Below are positions 1-11,682 of a stretch of DNA of 64,000 nt, one piece after another. The stretch is from Eudorina sp. 2006-703-Eu-15 (lineage: Eukaryota; Chlorophyta; Chlorophyceae; Chlamydomonadales; Volvocaceae). The stretch lies in contig BDSI01000134.1 of NCBI GenBank assembly GCA_003117195.1, positions 64,501 through 128,500 of the forward strand. The letters are read 5' to 3'. The stretch's first letter is position 1; each line of letters opens with the position of its first letter. Both the position numbers and the translations under genes were made by a program. The notes below the pieces were generated by a model, which did not search any database, was not told the origin of the DNA, and was given only the letters and a program-made list of their open reading frames with translations.

Positions 1-1072
1 GGGCAGGAGCAACCATGACAGCAGTCGATGCACCCTCAAGTCCCGAATAACTGAATTGGGTAAGGCCGTTGGAGGGAGGTATTGCAGCTCGTGTGGACCA
101 TAAGAAGGATGTAAACGCTAAACACATGGAATTGGGGGACACATGCGCAGGTTTATTGCCCCGTGTTTGTCCTGATCCGCTGGTCTGTCCCTCTGCGATG
201 GCAGTACTTGTCTGGACCACTCTCCGTCGCTCCGCGGTTTGTGTCCCCGCGTATCATCCCCTCTGCATTTACGTGGTAGTATAGAGGTTTGCCTCTCCGC
301 CTTTTCGCTTGGTGACCAGCGCACTTGGGTGCTGGCCATGTACCGACGATACTGCGACGGGTCGGGTGTATCACCGTTCGCGCAAGAGTGTGCCACCAAT
401 ATACTGCTCCTGCCGGGGACTGGCATATTCGGGTGCGCGCGCCAGCGGTGCTCATCGGTGGTGAGGATGAAAGCGCTTGTCAACAGCAGGTGTCGCCGCC
501 GCCACACAGCAATATCGTGCTGCGAGATATGAGAATCAGCCGCGATAACTGGCAGAATGGGAAATGCAAAGCGGCATATGGCTTGCAGCCGGGTGCAGTA
601 CGGTATATGCGCCCGGTGTTCGTCGATAACAGTGGCAGCGGCAGAAGTTGATTGCGCTCTAGCTTCAATAGACCAAACTTTCTTACAAAAGGGTGTTACC
701 TACATTGGCGTATCATGGGTGGATTGCTCCGAGACCGAGCGCGGGGAGTTCGACATGCCATGTCAAGGAACAGACTGCAAAATAATGACATAGCTTTCAC
801 AACTTCTGATACCGTAAGCAGGTTTTGTGAAAACTTTGTTTAGGCTGACCCCAGTTGAAGTTTTGGCACACGCCGAAAGCTGAAAAGAACCGCACAGATG
901 CGGCTAAGACGAGGATTCAAGGCCAGCCAGTAGGCCAGCTGTCACACCAGGGAGGGAGCAAGCATGGGAATGCCGAAATTGCGGTTTATACGTGGGGAAC
1001 CCCTGTGACCCTTTTCTCCCTGTACGCGACGCCGCTTTGTATTTATCACCTTTTATATCACCTTTCATAGCG
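1..1072. other. Upstream intergenic DNA, no gene seen
   Basis: This stretch is of mixed composition, less GC-rich than the coding DNA that follows. Short frames exist on both strands but none shows the G/C third-position bias, low-complexity signature or splice-site pattern of the exons further on. It probably holds the promoter of the kinase gene starting at 1142 and perhaps the end of a gene lying outside the window. I recognise nothing else in it. Confidence 0.5.
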
Positions 1073-1078
1073 TATAAA
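1073..1078 (+). promoter_or_regulatory. TATA-like box upstream of the Tousled-like kinase
   Basis: TATAAA lies in a locally AT-rich patch (about 1037-1090) in otherwise GC-rich DNA, 64 bases before the ATG at 1142. A second AT-rich match (TTTTATATCA) is at 1051-1060. Position and composition suit a core promoter, but many algal genes lack a TATA box and no transcript start can be seen here. Confidence 0.35.
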
Positions 1079-1141
1079 CCGTAGAAAACGCTTCTGTCCC
1101 GCGAGCCTTCACTCCCAGCTGGAGTGCTTTGAACCTTCACC

Positions 1142-4100
1142 ATGCTGACGACGGAGCCACACATCCCGGTCCCTCCGAGCATCAAGAGCATTATTGCTAA
1201 CAAAAGTAGCAATGAAGCGAAGATTTTGGCGCTTGAGCGTCGCATGGCAGGCGTGGACCCGGGCCGGACCATGAGCGTGGGCAGTTCGACGCTGGTGGGC
1301 ACCTTCGCGCAACTTCCCGCAGACCCGGCCTCGCAGGCCATGGGCAGCGTAGCGGGTGATTTGACCGGGACACAGCGGATGCCGACCCCAGCATGCGGAC
1401 TTGCCCAGTTCGCGGCCCCCGTCGAGAAAGGAGCTTCCTGCAAGGCAGCGACAGCAACGGCATCCGCTGGAGACTCCGCCAGCAAGCGCCGCCGCACGGA
1501 TGCCACCCCGGAGGTCGGCGCCATCCCCCCCAGTTTACCCGCCTCCGCATCCCCCTCCGGCCCTCGTCCGCCCCTCCTGGACATCACTCCCGCTGCCGGA
1601 GTCCAACAGACAGGCCGGCCGGCGATGACCAACCCCGCGCTCGCAATGATCGGCCGGAGCCTGGCCGCCACACACGCCGCGCTGTGTGACATCACCGTTG
1701 GCACTGGCGATGCAGACATGGTGCCGCCCTCTCCCGAGAGCTTGCCGCTTCCTGGGCCTGATGGAATGCAGACTCCCACACCGGGCCTGCGACCCCAACC
1801 GCTGTCCAACAAGGCCACGGAGGCGCCAGCGGCGGAAGCGGGCCCAGCGGCGCAGGGACCCAAATCTTCGGAAGCAACACCGATAGCGGACGTGCAGCAG
1901 CATCCACAGTCATGGATTCAGCAACAACAGCAACAACAACAACAACAACAACAACAGCAGCAGCAGCAGCTACAGCACGCGCATCTGCAAGTCACACCAC
2001 CATCATCATCCGGCGCGGGGCCCGGCGGGCTGACCGGTGGCAGTGACGGCGGCGGCGGCGGCGGCGGCGGCAGGACGCGAGCGCGGAAGCGGAAGCAGCA
2101 GGATCCCAAGCATGACACCTTGACCTCGGCGGCCGCGCGCACGGCGCAGGGCGCGACCCCACCCGCCGGTGGCATGACACCGGGTGCAGCCGCACTCGTG
2201 ACGGGGCCGGCGGGCGGCATTCCGGGGCCGCAGGGCCGTGCGGCTCCTCCATCCACGTCCACGCCGCGGCGAATCCCCGGATCCGCTGGTGAGGGCTGCT
2301 CATGGGCCATGGCCATAACGCCTTGCGCGGGGGGGGAAAGGAGAGACTTGGGTGGCGTTTTGCGGTTTCGCTGCCTTGATTAATAGATGGGGAGGACAGC
2401 GGAAGCGGTCCTGATGGGTCCTGATGAGGGGGAGGACCTTTCCTGACCTGGCTGCCTAGACCCGCCCGCAGGCGCGCTCAAGGAACGCGCCGCTGGAGGC
2501 GGCGGCGGCGGCGTGCCGTCGAACCCGCAAGGCACCCCTCCGCGCCTTGCCCGCCATCTGTTTGAGGAGGCTGGACCGGGGGCAGCCCCAGCAGCAGCAA
2601 CAGCAGCCGGCGGAGGCGGGCGCAGCAGTAACAGTGCTGCCGGCGCAAGCGGCTGCCCGGCCGGGCGGGCAGCAGCGGCGGCGGCGCCTATCAGCGCGCC
2701 GCCGTCGGCGCAGAAACGCAACATTATGAGCTACTACGCGCCGGTGCTGGGCCCGACGGCTGCTGCCGCCGGAAGCGGTGGCGGTGCGACTGGCAACAGC
2801 GGCCCCCACTGCTCGGGTGCGGTCGTTGGGACGTTGGTACTGGATCAGAGCTCCAGGGACAGCCTGCCGCCGTCGCTGCTGCATCATCATCAGCAGCAGC
2901 AGCCGCGGCAGCAGCCGCGGCAGCAGCAGCAGCAGCAGCCACACCGACGTGGTGTGGTTTCGGGGCATGGAGGTGCTGCGGTGGATAGGATGAGCGGTGA
3001 GGGCAACGGCGGGGGCGAGGAGGCCGCTGCACCTGCTGCAACGGCGGCGGCGCTGCAGGTGCAGCTGCACCAGCAGGTCACAGCGCTGCAGGTGGGGCGT
3101 TGGGGGCCATTTGCGCGGGAGGTCAGGGGCAACGGGCGGGGGAGTTGTGTACACGCGGACTGGGACGGGACGGGAAGTGCGGACGGATGCGACCCCCATT
3201 CATTCATTCATTCCTTGATTCATTCCTTGATTCATTCCTGGGCCGCAGCGGCGCCTAGAGGAGCCCGTAGAAGTGGTCCCAACGGGTGAATCCTGAAACA
3301 CATGACTAATGATGCGCCTAGGACCTGGAATTCCCGGGGCGCGGGGGCGGGGCGGGGCGGGGCCTGGAATTCCCGGGGCGGGGCAACTAAGACCTGAATC
3401 CGATGGAATGGTGCGTTTGGTAGCTGGGAAATGTGCTTCGTCCGCTGGCCGTAAGGGGCCTTATGGGTACCGCCGTCCATTGTGGACACACTGCCGCGCA
3501 GAGGGAGGGTACGACATTTGCGCACCGCCCAATAAAACACATGTCGGACGCTACTGACGCCAGAATGCGAATGCGAATGCGATCCGATGTTAGCATTTAC
3601 AATCAAAGTTCAGAGAGGAGACCTTCCGTCTCGGCCGCTGCATCCCGCCCACGCAGCCACCCAACCCACCCGCCATCGCCTTTCCCTCCCTCCCGCCCGC
3701 CCGGTCTCCCGCCCCTTTGTTTGGCGGGTGCAGGCCCAGGTGATGCAGGTCCAGGCCGCGATGGCGGCCCAGCAGGCGGCCGCGGGGGCGGAGATCGACA
3801 GACTGCGCAGGGAGCTGGAGGTGGGGGCTGGCGGGGACAGGCGGGATTGAGGGGATGGGCAGGAAGGGAGGCTGGAGGTAGGGGCTGGCGGGAACAAGCG
3901 GGATGGAGGGGATTGGCAGGAAGGGAGGCTGGAGGTAGGGGCTGGCGGGGACAAGCGGGATGGAGGGGATGGGCAGGAAGGGAGGCTGGAGGTGGGGGCT
4001 GGCGGGGACAAGCGGGATGTCCGGTGAACAAAGGGTCGTGAGGGTGATCCGGTTGATGGTAGGTGGACGGGGCACCCCCCGCGGCTCGCGCCCCGCAATC

Positions 4101-7100
4101 GCCGACGCATGTTGCGGACCTCCACCCCGCGCCCCTTGGCCCCCCGTGCAGGCGCGGTGCCAGGAGGCGGCTGCCCTGCAGGAGACCGTCAGGTGCGGCG
4201 GCGGCTGGGTCTAGGGCTTTCGGGGCCGGTGGGGACCTGTGGGTTGCGGGCGAACGAGCGGGTTGGGACGAGTGGGACGAGCAACGGCGCCTTTTATAGG
4301 AGGTGGGGTTGACGCCGGAGGAGGGATGAAAACGAAATCCCCAAGCCCAGATCGAACACACGGTCCAACGGGGGGGGTAGCAGCACCGGACATGCTGGAC
4401 CAGCTGTTGCGCGTTTGGGACGGCCACATCTGTACGACTGTACGGCAGTGAGGGGCTCCAGGAGCGGCGCATCTAGGGTTGGTTGGCCTCCGCCCCGCCG
4501 ACGCTGGACGCGGTGAATGCGCTCCACCGTACTCGCCGTCTCTCGGCAGTCCAGCGGCATCGCCGGGGGCTGCGGTTAGGTTCTGGTGTGCTACCGTGTA
4601 GTGCTGTGGCTGACCGTACAAGCGTTGTCGTACCGTCCCGCAGGTCGCAGGAGGCGGCGGTCAAAAGGGCCGTGTCGGCGGAGGCGGCCGCGCGCGCGGG
4701 GCTGGAGTCGCTGCAGGCAAGGGGCCGCTGTGGCTTCGCAACCGGGTGGATATGCAGCGCCCTGCCTCCCCTCCCGTCCCTCCCTCTTCGCACCTTCCCT
4801 CCGCCAACGGCCCCCATGCATTTGTCGTCCTCTGTCGTTTGTCATGCGCCGCTCGCTGTCCCTCGTGTGGAGACACAAGGGGGGTGGGGGTTAGTGTGCC
4901 TTCGCTTGGTGGGGTTGTGGGGATGGTTCGCCGGCAAACAGCGCAGGCCCCGCCCAACGCCACCGCTGTTGCGTCGGCCATTTGGACTCGGACCCCTGCG
5001 CCGCTTTCCGCCGCCCCGCCACCCCGCCACCCTGCCTGACCCCCGCAGGCCGCCAGCGCTGCGGAGGCCGCCCGCTGGTCTGCGGAGGCGGCGGAGGCGG
5101 CCCGCGTGGCGGCGGAGCGGGAGGGGCACTACCGGGGGGAGCTGGCCCGACTGGTGCAGGTGGGCTGGGAAGGGGCCTTTTGGGGGGGGGAAGGGGCCTT
5201 GGTGGGGAAGGGGCCTTGGGGTGGGGAAAGGGGCCTTGGGGGGGTCACGTGGAGGTCGATTCTGCTCCACACACTGTCGCCCCACTTTCCCCCGTCTTCC
5301 CCTTGGCGCCACTTTCTACACTTCCTCTCTTCGGCCTCCCCGCCTGGTACAGTTTCCTACCCACCCGCTTTTCTTCCCTTCCCGCCCGCTGTGCAGTCCT
5401 CAGCCCGCCTGGAGAGGGATCTGGCTCGCAGCCAGCTCAGCGCCAACGCGGCGCGACTGGGCAGTCTGACGGTGGTGCGCACTGGGCCCATGCAGATGGC
5501 CGAGGTGAGGGAGCGCAGGGGCACTGGGGGAGGGGGAGGGGTACAGGAAATCATCCGATTAAATCCCTCCCTCCCCCGACCCGTGTGTGACGTAGGTGTG
5601 GGAGGACGGTACGGCCTTCCAGCAGCTGGCGAGTCGGCGAGCGGCCGTCGCGGCGGCGAAGGAGGAGGTCGTGGCGGCGCAGAAGGTGGGCCGGTCGACC
5701 GCCGGGTCGATCGAGGTGGTGGTCTTCTGGCGGCACGGCTGGCGGCAGGCACACCGCAAAGGGCGCGGCATACCGCATACGAGCTCCAGGGGGGCTGCCC
5801 TCTCGCTTCCTCCAACCCGCGGGTCACCCTTCCAACTCTTGGACGTCGTCGCAGCGCTGGAGATCCCTCCCGGGTACAGTCCATTCTTCACCGGACCTTT
5901 GCTCTGGCAGCAGCAGCGCAGTTTGATTGTGTCCACGAATTTCCTATACCTCCCTCCCTGTTTCTTTTTAACCTCTCTCCCTCCCCGGTGCACCCCCTCA
6001 ACCCGGCCGCAGCTGCTGCGGAAGAGGCTCGCGCCGCCGCCCTCAGGGGCACGCGCCGCGGCCGCCGCCGCCGTCGCGGCCGCCGCGGCGGCGGCGTCCC
6101 TGTCCGGGACGCTGTCAGGTCCCGCGGGGGAGGAGTCTACCTGGGGTGCGACGCAGGATGCGTCGTACTTGACCGGCCTGGAGTTTGTGGCGGCCGACGA
6201 GGTGTACAAGGTGGGGTGCGGAGCACATGCCCAGGGTACTTGGTGTGTGTGTGCGTGTGCGTGTGTGTGGGGATGGGGGGTGGGGGGGTATTCATCGCAT
6301 GGTAACAGACATGACAGCAGTGCGGTATGAACATGCCACCAATTCGCCGTGTCCCCCTGTCCCAATCCCGCCGCAACCGCCGGCCGACTGCACAAACCTC
6401 TCCCGCCCCGCTCCCCCTCCTCTCCGTTCCCCCTTCGCTCTGGCAGCAGCGCAGTTTGAAATTGTCTACCAATTTCCTACACCCCTCCTCCCCGCCCCCT
6501 CCCCCTCCTCCCCCTCCTGCCCGGTGCGCTCCCACAGACCCGGCTGGCGGTCCTGAAGCGCGAAGAGGAGTCTCTGCGGGAGGAGGAGGACAGACTCAAC
6601 CGGGAGAAGTTCAAACAGGTGGGCGCCGGGCGGAGGCGGGGGGCTGGGGCAGATGGAAGGTCCGGAGCAGGGGTCAGGGGCGGAGACTGGGGAGTACAGC
6701 GAACTGGTGGGCAACGACAGGAGGGGGGGGGAGGGGCCGGGGGGTTAAATTGAAAAAAGAAATGAACCTGAAGAACGAACCCGGGCACACCCAGCACAAC
6801 TCAGGTGCTGGGGGGAGCGGGAAGGGACGGCGAGCTAGGGGCGTCCTCAAAGGCCCTGCCACCTCACCCTAGAGCTTCCCCAAGGTCCCAGCTCATAACC
6901 TGCTCTGCCCCGCCCCGCGCCGCGCCGCCCCGCACTGGCCTTCCTTCTGCCCTGCCCCGCCCCCCCTCCCGCTCCCCATTTTGGTACTGTACCGTTTTCC
7001 GATCCGACCGTCGCTCTGGCAGCAGCAGCAGCAGCAGCGCAGTTTCAAAACGTCTGCCAAGCTCTTGTACCCCTCCCCCTCCCCCTGGCCTCACAGATCC

Positions 7101-10100
7101 GCTCCGTGAAGCTGGCTCGGGAGGAGGACGGCTCCCGCTTCGGGCGCTGGCCGGTGCTCCCGGACCGCCCCGGACCCGAGGGTCGGCCGCGGTACGTGCT
7201 GATGAACCTGCTGGGCAAGGGCGGCTTCAGCGAGGTGTTCAAGGTGCGTGGGGAGTGGGGGGGAGAACTGGCGCGCGCGCGCGCGGGGGGAGGCAGGGTG
7301 ATTTTTTTCGTGATTTCGCTGTCTTGATTGACAAAGGGGGAGGCAGGGTGGGGTGCGGTGGAGGCCGACGTGGGGGCGGGTGGGGTGGAGGCTGGACGTG
7401 GGGGGGGCTGACGTGGGTCGCGTGCAGCCGATGTGGTGTCCCCGGGGGGGGGGGCGCGGTCCCGCGGTTTCGGAGCGCGGGGTGGGGTCAGAGTTGGGCG
7501 GGTGGGGCCGACGAGGAGGTCGGAGGTGCGGAGGTGTGGTGGAGGAGGCTCGGCGGGGTCGGAGGTGATGGGGTCATGTCACAAAAGGGGGGGGCGCTGG
7601 CACTGGGTGGTCGGAGAGGGGCAGCTAGCTAGCCGTCGTGTGTTGGTGTGTATGTGTGGGGGGGAGGGATGGCCGGGATCGGAGTGCCCGCCATCGCCTC
7701 CCAGCCAAAACTTCACAGCGGTCCAGCTCCCAGCCCCAAAGCGTATTGCCCGCCAGACACCCGCCAGAAACCAACCCATTGTCAGTATTGTGGTTTGAGG
7801 AGATATGATGATGATGGCGGAGTTCGCGAGGGTGCTTTGGTGCTTTGATGGCCGTACGACCGCAGGCGTACGACTTGGTCGAAGCTCGTCCCGTCTGCGT
7901 CAAGATCCACGCGCTGGCGTCGAACTGGCCGTCCGCTAAGAAGGAAAGCTATGTACGGCATGCGATACGGGAGTACGACATTCACCGCAGGTTCGACGGG
8001 GGATGAGGGCGAGTATGGCAGCAGGCCCGCGGCCCCTGGGGGCCGTGCCAGGGTGTGTGTTTAGGAAAGAAACCCGCCCGGCCCAAACCAAGCACCAAGG
8101 GTGTGTATGTGTCTGGGAAACCTGAGCACTCTTGTGTGTTTAGCGAACAAGTTAAACCCTAAAGCCCGAACCTCCCCCGGAACGTACCAGTGGTGTCACC
8201 AAACCCGCACCTCCCCCTTGAGCGCAGCTTCAATGTGGGTCCGCCAATGTCCGGTACCTTCGATTCCCTCCCCCCGCCCGCCCCGCCCCGCCCCGCCCGC
8301 CCCCCACCCCCCACCCCAGCCTGCGACACCCGGCTGTGGTGGCGCTGCTGGACGTGTTGGAGATCGACCAGGACACCTTCGCCACCGTCCTGGAGCTGTG
8401 CGAGGGGGGCGACCTGGACACACTGCTGCGGGAGCACCGGGTGGGGGTGGGGGGGGGGTGGGGGTGGGGTGGGGAGACAGGAGATTGGTAGATATGTTTT
8501 CAGACTGCGCTGACTGCCAGAGAGCAAAGGGCCGGTGAAGGATGGGCTGCACCAGGGGGCAAGTGGGTGGCTGTGCGGGCGTGCGGGCGTGTGTTGGCCC
8601 CTGAGGCGGAGGGGAGAGGAGGTGAGGCGGGTGCCATTCATGCAACGCCCCAACTCTATGCGCGGGTACCTAGAGCTGAGTACGGCTAATTTATTTCGAT
8701 AAGTGTCTCGTTTCGTGCCTCCTGCCACTACCCCGCTCCTTACCTGCCGCCTGCCGCCTCTCCCCCGCCGCACCCGCCACACCCGCCCACCCCCCCCCCG
8801 CCCGGCTGCCCCGCAGACGCTCCCCGAGAAGGAGGCTCGGTGCCTGATGGCCCAGATCTTCTCGGGGCTGCGCTACCTGGCCTCTCGCCGGGTCATCCAC
8901 TATGACCTGAAGCCCGCCAACATCCTCTTTGACTCGCTCGGCCAGGCCAAGATCACGGACTTTGGGCTGAGCAAGGTGGGGGAGGAAGGGGAGGGGAGGG
9001 GAGGGGAGGAAGGGACGCGGGCAAGAGTGGGGATAAGGATTGGGGAACCGATGCGTGGCACAGGAGTCAATACGCGACCCAAGAGTGGGGAGAGAGGAAG
9101 GGAGGTAGGGGGCCAAGAGGAGGGCGGGGCAAGGTAGGGAGCGGTAGAGGGTGTGGGGGAAAGGAGGCGGAGGTGGCAGGTGCGGGGGGCTTGACCTTGG
9201 GCATTGGGTAGCTCCGGGGCTGTGTCAGGTTGGGGAGGTGGCGGACGGCGGGTAGGAAGTCGGGGGCGCATGCGTGGCTGACGTGTCCGCTGCGCCGCGT
9301 GTCCCACTCGGACCACCACCACCACCACCGCGACACACCGCCACCACCACCGCCACACACCACCACCACCACCACCGCCACCACCACCGCACTGCAGCGG
9401 CGCCGCGCCGGCTCGACGGTGCTGTGGGGATCCGGCTTGTCCGGACCGCACACCGTCAGCAAACCCCCCTCCACCCACACGCGCTTCGCTTGCCGTACTG
9501 CCTCTGCCGTACTTGCCGTACGACCCGCCGTACGACCCGCGGCCACTCCATTTATCCCTGCCGCGCGTCCCTCCCCGCCTCTTTCGCCGCGCCGCCTCCC
9601 CGTCACGCACACTGGTCACTTATTCCTGTCTTGGGTCAATTTTTACCATCTTTAGCCTGCCTTCACGTCCTCTCTGCCTTGCCCCCCTACATGTGCAATG
9701 CCGGCGACTACCCTACCGCTGGCCTTCCGAATCCGGTTAGGTGGGTATTGTAGCTTTCGGGTTCGCGTTTGCTGTCCTTTCGCTGCTTTGATCGTGGGTC
9801 TGCTGTTGCATCCTTGTTTGCGCACGCCCATCGCCGAGGCGGCGCGGCGCGCACACACGCCTTGGAGCCCGGACGCTGGCACCATAATCTCGACGTTCCT
9901 CCCCAGCTGCATCTCCAGCAACCGGTTTGACCTCGGGCTGGGTCGGGTCCTGCTGTCCCTTGCATGTCCGTCGCCGCCCCGCGTAAGCCGCCCCCACAGC
10001 CGCGACTATCCATTACGGGGACACAATGTCTTTGCTTCTGCTTTATCGCATGTCGCCCCTCTTTTCTATATACACGTCCCCGGCCTGTCGGCAATGCGCA

Positions 10101-11632
10101 GCCCACGGCCTCACTCGTCCGCGTGCGCAATTAGGGTCCTCGCAAGTCGCGTCTCTCGGTTTATTTTTACCACCACCACCGCCACACACCACCGCCGCCG
10201 CCACCCCTCACCCCGCCCCGCCCCGTCCCGCGATCCGCGCTGCCCGCACCCCGCTCGCGCTTTGTCAACAATAACGACAGCAAAACCGCAAAAGAGCTAC
10301 ATAAACTGAAACGAACCCGCACCCCGCTCTTCGTCTTCTCCCCCCTCCCCCCCCTTCCAGCAAGTGACGGAGGGTCAGACCCTGGCGGGCATCGAGCTGA
10401 CCAGCCAGGGCGCGGGCACCTACTGGTACCTGCCCCCGGAGGCGTTCGAGACGGGCGGACCCACGCCGCCGCGCATCTCCAACAAGGTGCCCGGGGCCGG
10501 GGCGGGGCGGGGCGGGGCGGGTCGGGGCGGGTGGGTTTCGTGTGGGGCCGTACGGTGGCTGACCGGACCGTGGGTTGGGGGAGCGAGGCTCGTAGAACCT
10601 GGCCTCCCATCCATCCATCCATCCATCCATCCATCCATCCATCCATCCATCCATCCATCCATCCATCCATTTTCGAAGGCACGAAGTCCACCTTTCTGCT
10701 TCCTATCCGCCCCCTCGCCGCCCCCGAGTCATCAACCGCCCCTGGCCCCGACCCCCCCCCCGGCCCCCCGCCCCCCCGGCCCCCCGGTCTGTCCCTCGGC
10801 CCTCGCCCGACCCTCGCCGTCGCCCTCGGCCCGGACCAACAGCTGGATGTCTGGTCCGCGGGGGTCATCTTCTACAGCTTGCTGTACGGCAAGAAGCCGT
10901 ACGGCGAGGCGATGAGCCAGGAGCAGATGCTGCGGGAGAGGGTGATGGCGGTGCCCCGCGAGGTGGAGTTCCCGTCGCGACCCGCGGTGAGCCGGGAGGC
11001 AGGGGGAGGCAGGGGGAGGCAGGGGGAGGCGGGGGGAGGCAGGGGGAGGCAGGGGGAGGCAGGGGGAGGCAGGGGGAGGCAGGGGGGGCAGGGGGAGGCA
11101 GCGGGGCCACCATCTCTTGAGGGCTGGGATAGCGGGCCCTCGGGGGCCGATGGGGGACCCCGCAACGAGAGATGGTGGGCGTGTGGGCGTGTGCATGCAG
11201 CGAGGAAACCTTGCGCAACCCAAACCTTGTGTGTTTAGATATGAGACCCGCCCGACCCAAACTAAGCACCAATGTACTGACCATATGAACCTGCGATTTT
11301 GAAACCTTGTGTGTGTATGAATGTTCGTTGGTAGGGTCCCTATTTGTGTGAGTATGCGCCTATCGTGGTGTGTGCCTACGCGCCGCCCGCAGGTCAGCGC
11401 CGAGGCCAAGGACTTCATTCGCCGCTGCCTGGCCTGGCAACAGGAACGCCGACCCGACGTCGAGGCGGCGGCGACGGACCCCTACCTGACAGGCAGTACG
11501 GCGGCGGCGGGCGCGGCGGGCTCGGGGGCTCGCGACGCGGCGGCGGCGAGCGGCGGCGGTTCCGGCGGTGCGGCGGGAGCGAGCCTGGGTGGGGGCTTGG
11601 CGGGCGCGGTGCTCGGTGGTGGCCGCCGCTGA
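1142..11632 (+). CDS. TLK: Tousled-like serine/threonine protein kinase (TLK), 17 exons
   Basis: Nuclear kinase; in plants and animals TLKs phosphorylate the histone chaperone ASF1 and act in chromatin assembly. Exons: 1142-2288, 2472-3091, 3734-3820, 4152-4192, 4644-4716, 5049-5159, 5397-5504, 5596-5685, 6013-6210, 6538-6618, 7097-7243, 7866-7990, 8320-8440, 8817-8975, 10361-10486, 10843-10986, 11393-11632. All junctions agree in phase, giving 1205 residues. The N-terminal half is low complexity with poly-Gln (1918-1973) and Gly/Ala runs. A charged, coiled-coil-like region (about residues 590-870) precedes the kinase domain (about 885-1150). Kinase motifs: glycine loop [15 protein letters not shown] with Lys914, HYDLKPAN (HYD replacing HRD, as in TLKs), DFG at 1031 and the TLK hallmark [11 protein letters not shown]. 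Intron 5 is a GC-AG intron. The C-terminus is a short Gly/Ala tail. The family call is very secure; the exact N-terminal exons are less so. Confidence 0.93.
1918..1973 (+). repeat. CAA/CAG repeat encoding poly-Gln in TLK exon 1
   Basis: A run of CAA and CAG codons gives an almost uninterrupted glutamine tract, followed by HAHLQV. It is in frame with the kinase gene. Mixed CAA/CAG codons suggest an old tract rather than a freshly expanded pure repeat. Confidence 0.9.
3821..4020 (+). repeat. 57-bp minisatellite in TLK intron 3
   Basis: About 3.5 copies of a G-rich unit containing GGCAGGAAGGGAGGCTGGAG. The block recurs at 3858, 3915 and 3972, a 57-bp step. Because 57 is a multiple of 3, long spurious frames run through it on both strands. 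It begins exactly at the exon 3 donor (3821). Confidence 0.85.
4717..5048 (+). other. GC-AG intron (TLK intron 5)
   Basis: The upstream exon ends ...CTGCAG at 4716 and is followed by GCAAGG, the usual consensus for GC donors. The acceptor is CCCCGCAG at 5041-5048. Joining 4716 to 5049 keeps the frame and continues the Ala/Glu-rich helical sequence. No GT donor in the right phase was seen nearby. Confidence 0.75.
5881..5953 (+). repeat. Dispersed intronic repeat A, copy 1 (TLK intron 8)
   Basis: Contains CTTTGCTCTGGCAGCAG, then GCGCAGTTTGATTGTG and AATTTCCTATACC, followed by a pyrimidine tract and the acceptor at 6012. It is in the same orientation as the gene. The CTTCACCGG block before it also occurs in the antisense copy at 8480-8560. 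Confidence 0.8.
6431..6485 (+). repeat. Dispersed intronic repeat A, copy 2 (TLK intron 9)
   Basis: Best-preserved copy: CTTCGCTCTGGCAGCAGCGC followed directly by AGTTTGAAATTGTCTACCAA and TTTCCTACACCCC. It ends about 50 bases before the acceptor at 6537, in sense orientation. Confidence 0.85.
6741..6785 (+). repeat. Dispersed short repeat B, copy 1 (TLK intron 10)
   Basis: An AT-rich island GGGTTAAATTGAAAAAAG followed by AAATGAACCTGAAGAACGAA in GC-rich intron DNA. Related copies are at 11653-11682 and 56641-56688. Confidence 0.75.
7009..7077 (+). repeat. Dispersed intronic repeat A, copy 3 (TLK intron 10)
   Basis: CGTCGCTCTGGCAGCAG with an expanded CAG run, then GCGCAGTTTCAAAACGTCTG and CTTGTACCCC, ending 19 bases before the acceptor at 7096. 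Sense orientation relative to the gene. Confidence 0.8.
8056..8170 (+). repeat. Dispersed short repeat C, copy 1 (TLK intron 12)
   Basis: Contains GTTTAGGAAAGAAACCCGCC and CGGCCCAAACCAAGCACCAA, followed by a degenerate second copy (TTGTGTGTTTAGCGAAC). Matching blocks occur at 11216-11275 and 20909-21002. Confidence 0.75.
8480..8560 (-). repeat. Dispersed intronic repeat A, antisense copy (TLK intron 13)
   Basis: Reads GATTGGTAGATATGTTTTC then GACTGCGCTGACTGCCAG and AGAGCAAAGGGCCGGTGAAG on the plus strand, the reverse complement of copy 1 including its CTTCACCGG flank. It is the clearest copy opposite to transcription. Confidence 0.75.
9310..9395 (+). repeat. CAC/CCA trinucleotide tract in TLK intron 14
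   Basis: Imperfect (CCA)n/(CAC)n run inside the longest TLK intron (8976-10360). A shorter related tract occurs near 10168-10205 in the same intron. Encoded His runs in this stretch are spurious. Confidence 0.85.
10605..10671 (+). repeat. (CATC)n microsatellite in TLK intron 15
   Basis: About 16 uninterrupted CATC units in the intron between the exon carrying the [11 protein letters not shown] motif and the next exon. Noncoding; the HPSI repeats translated from it are artefacts. Confidence 0.95.
10995..11100 (+). repeat. 10-bp G-rich minisatellite in TLK intron 16
   Basis: Roughly ten tandem copies of AGGGGGAGGC starting just after the donor at 10987. Every unit carries a run of five Gs, so G-quadruplex formation on the transcript strand is possible. 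Confidence 0.9.
11216..11275 (+). repeat. Dispersed short repeat C, copy 2 (TLK intron 16)
   Basis: Contains CTTGTGTGTTTAGATATGAG, then ACCCGCCCGACCCAAACTAA and GCACCAA. A partial further copy (GAAACCTTGTGTGTGT) follows at about 11300. Same orientation as the copies in TLK intron 12 and in the intron after 20694. Confidence 0.75.
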
Positions 11633-11652
11633 TGAGGGGCCACCTGGGAGGG

Positions 11653-11682
11653 GGTTAAAATGAAAAAAGAATTAAACCCTGG
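11653..11682 (+). repeat. Dispersed short repeat B, copy 2 (TLK 3' UTR)
   Basis: GGGTTAAAATGAAAAAAGAA followed by TTAAACCCTGG, about 20 bases after the kinase stop codon. Related to copies at 6741-6785 and 56641-56688. Confidence 0.6.

Noticed and set aside
904..1863. 319-codon minus-strand frame opposite TLK exon 1
   Set aside because: It is the antisense shadow of a GC-rich, low-complexity coding exon, and all downstream evidence (splice phases, kinase domain) supports the plus strand.
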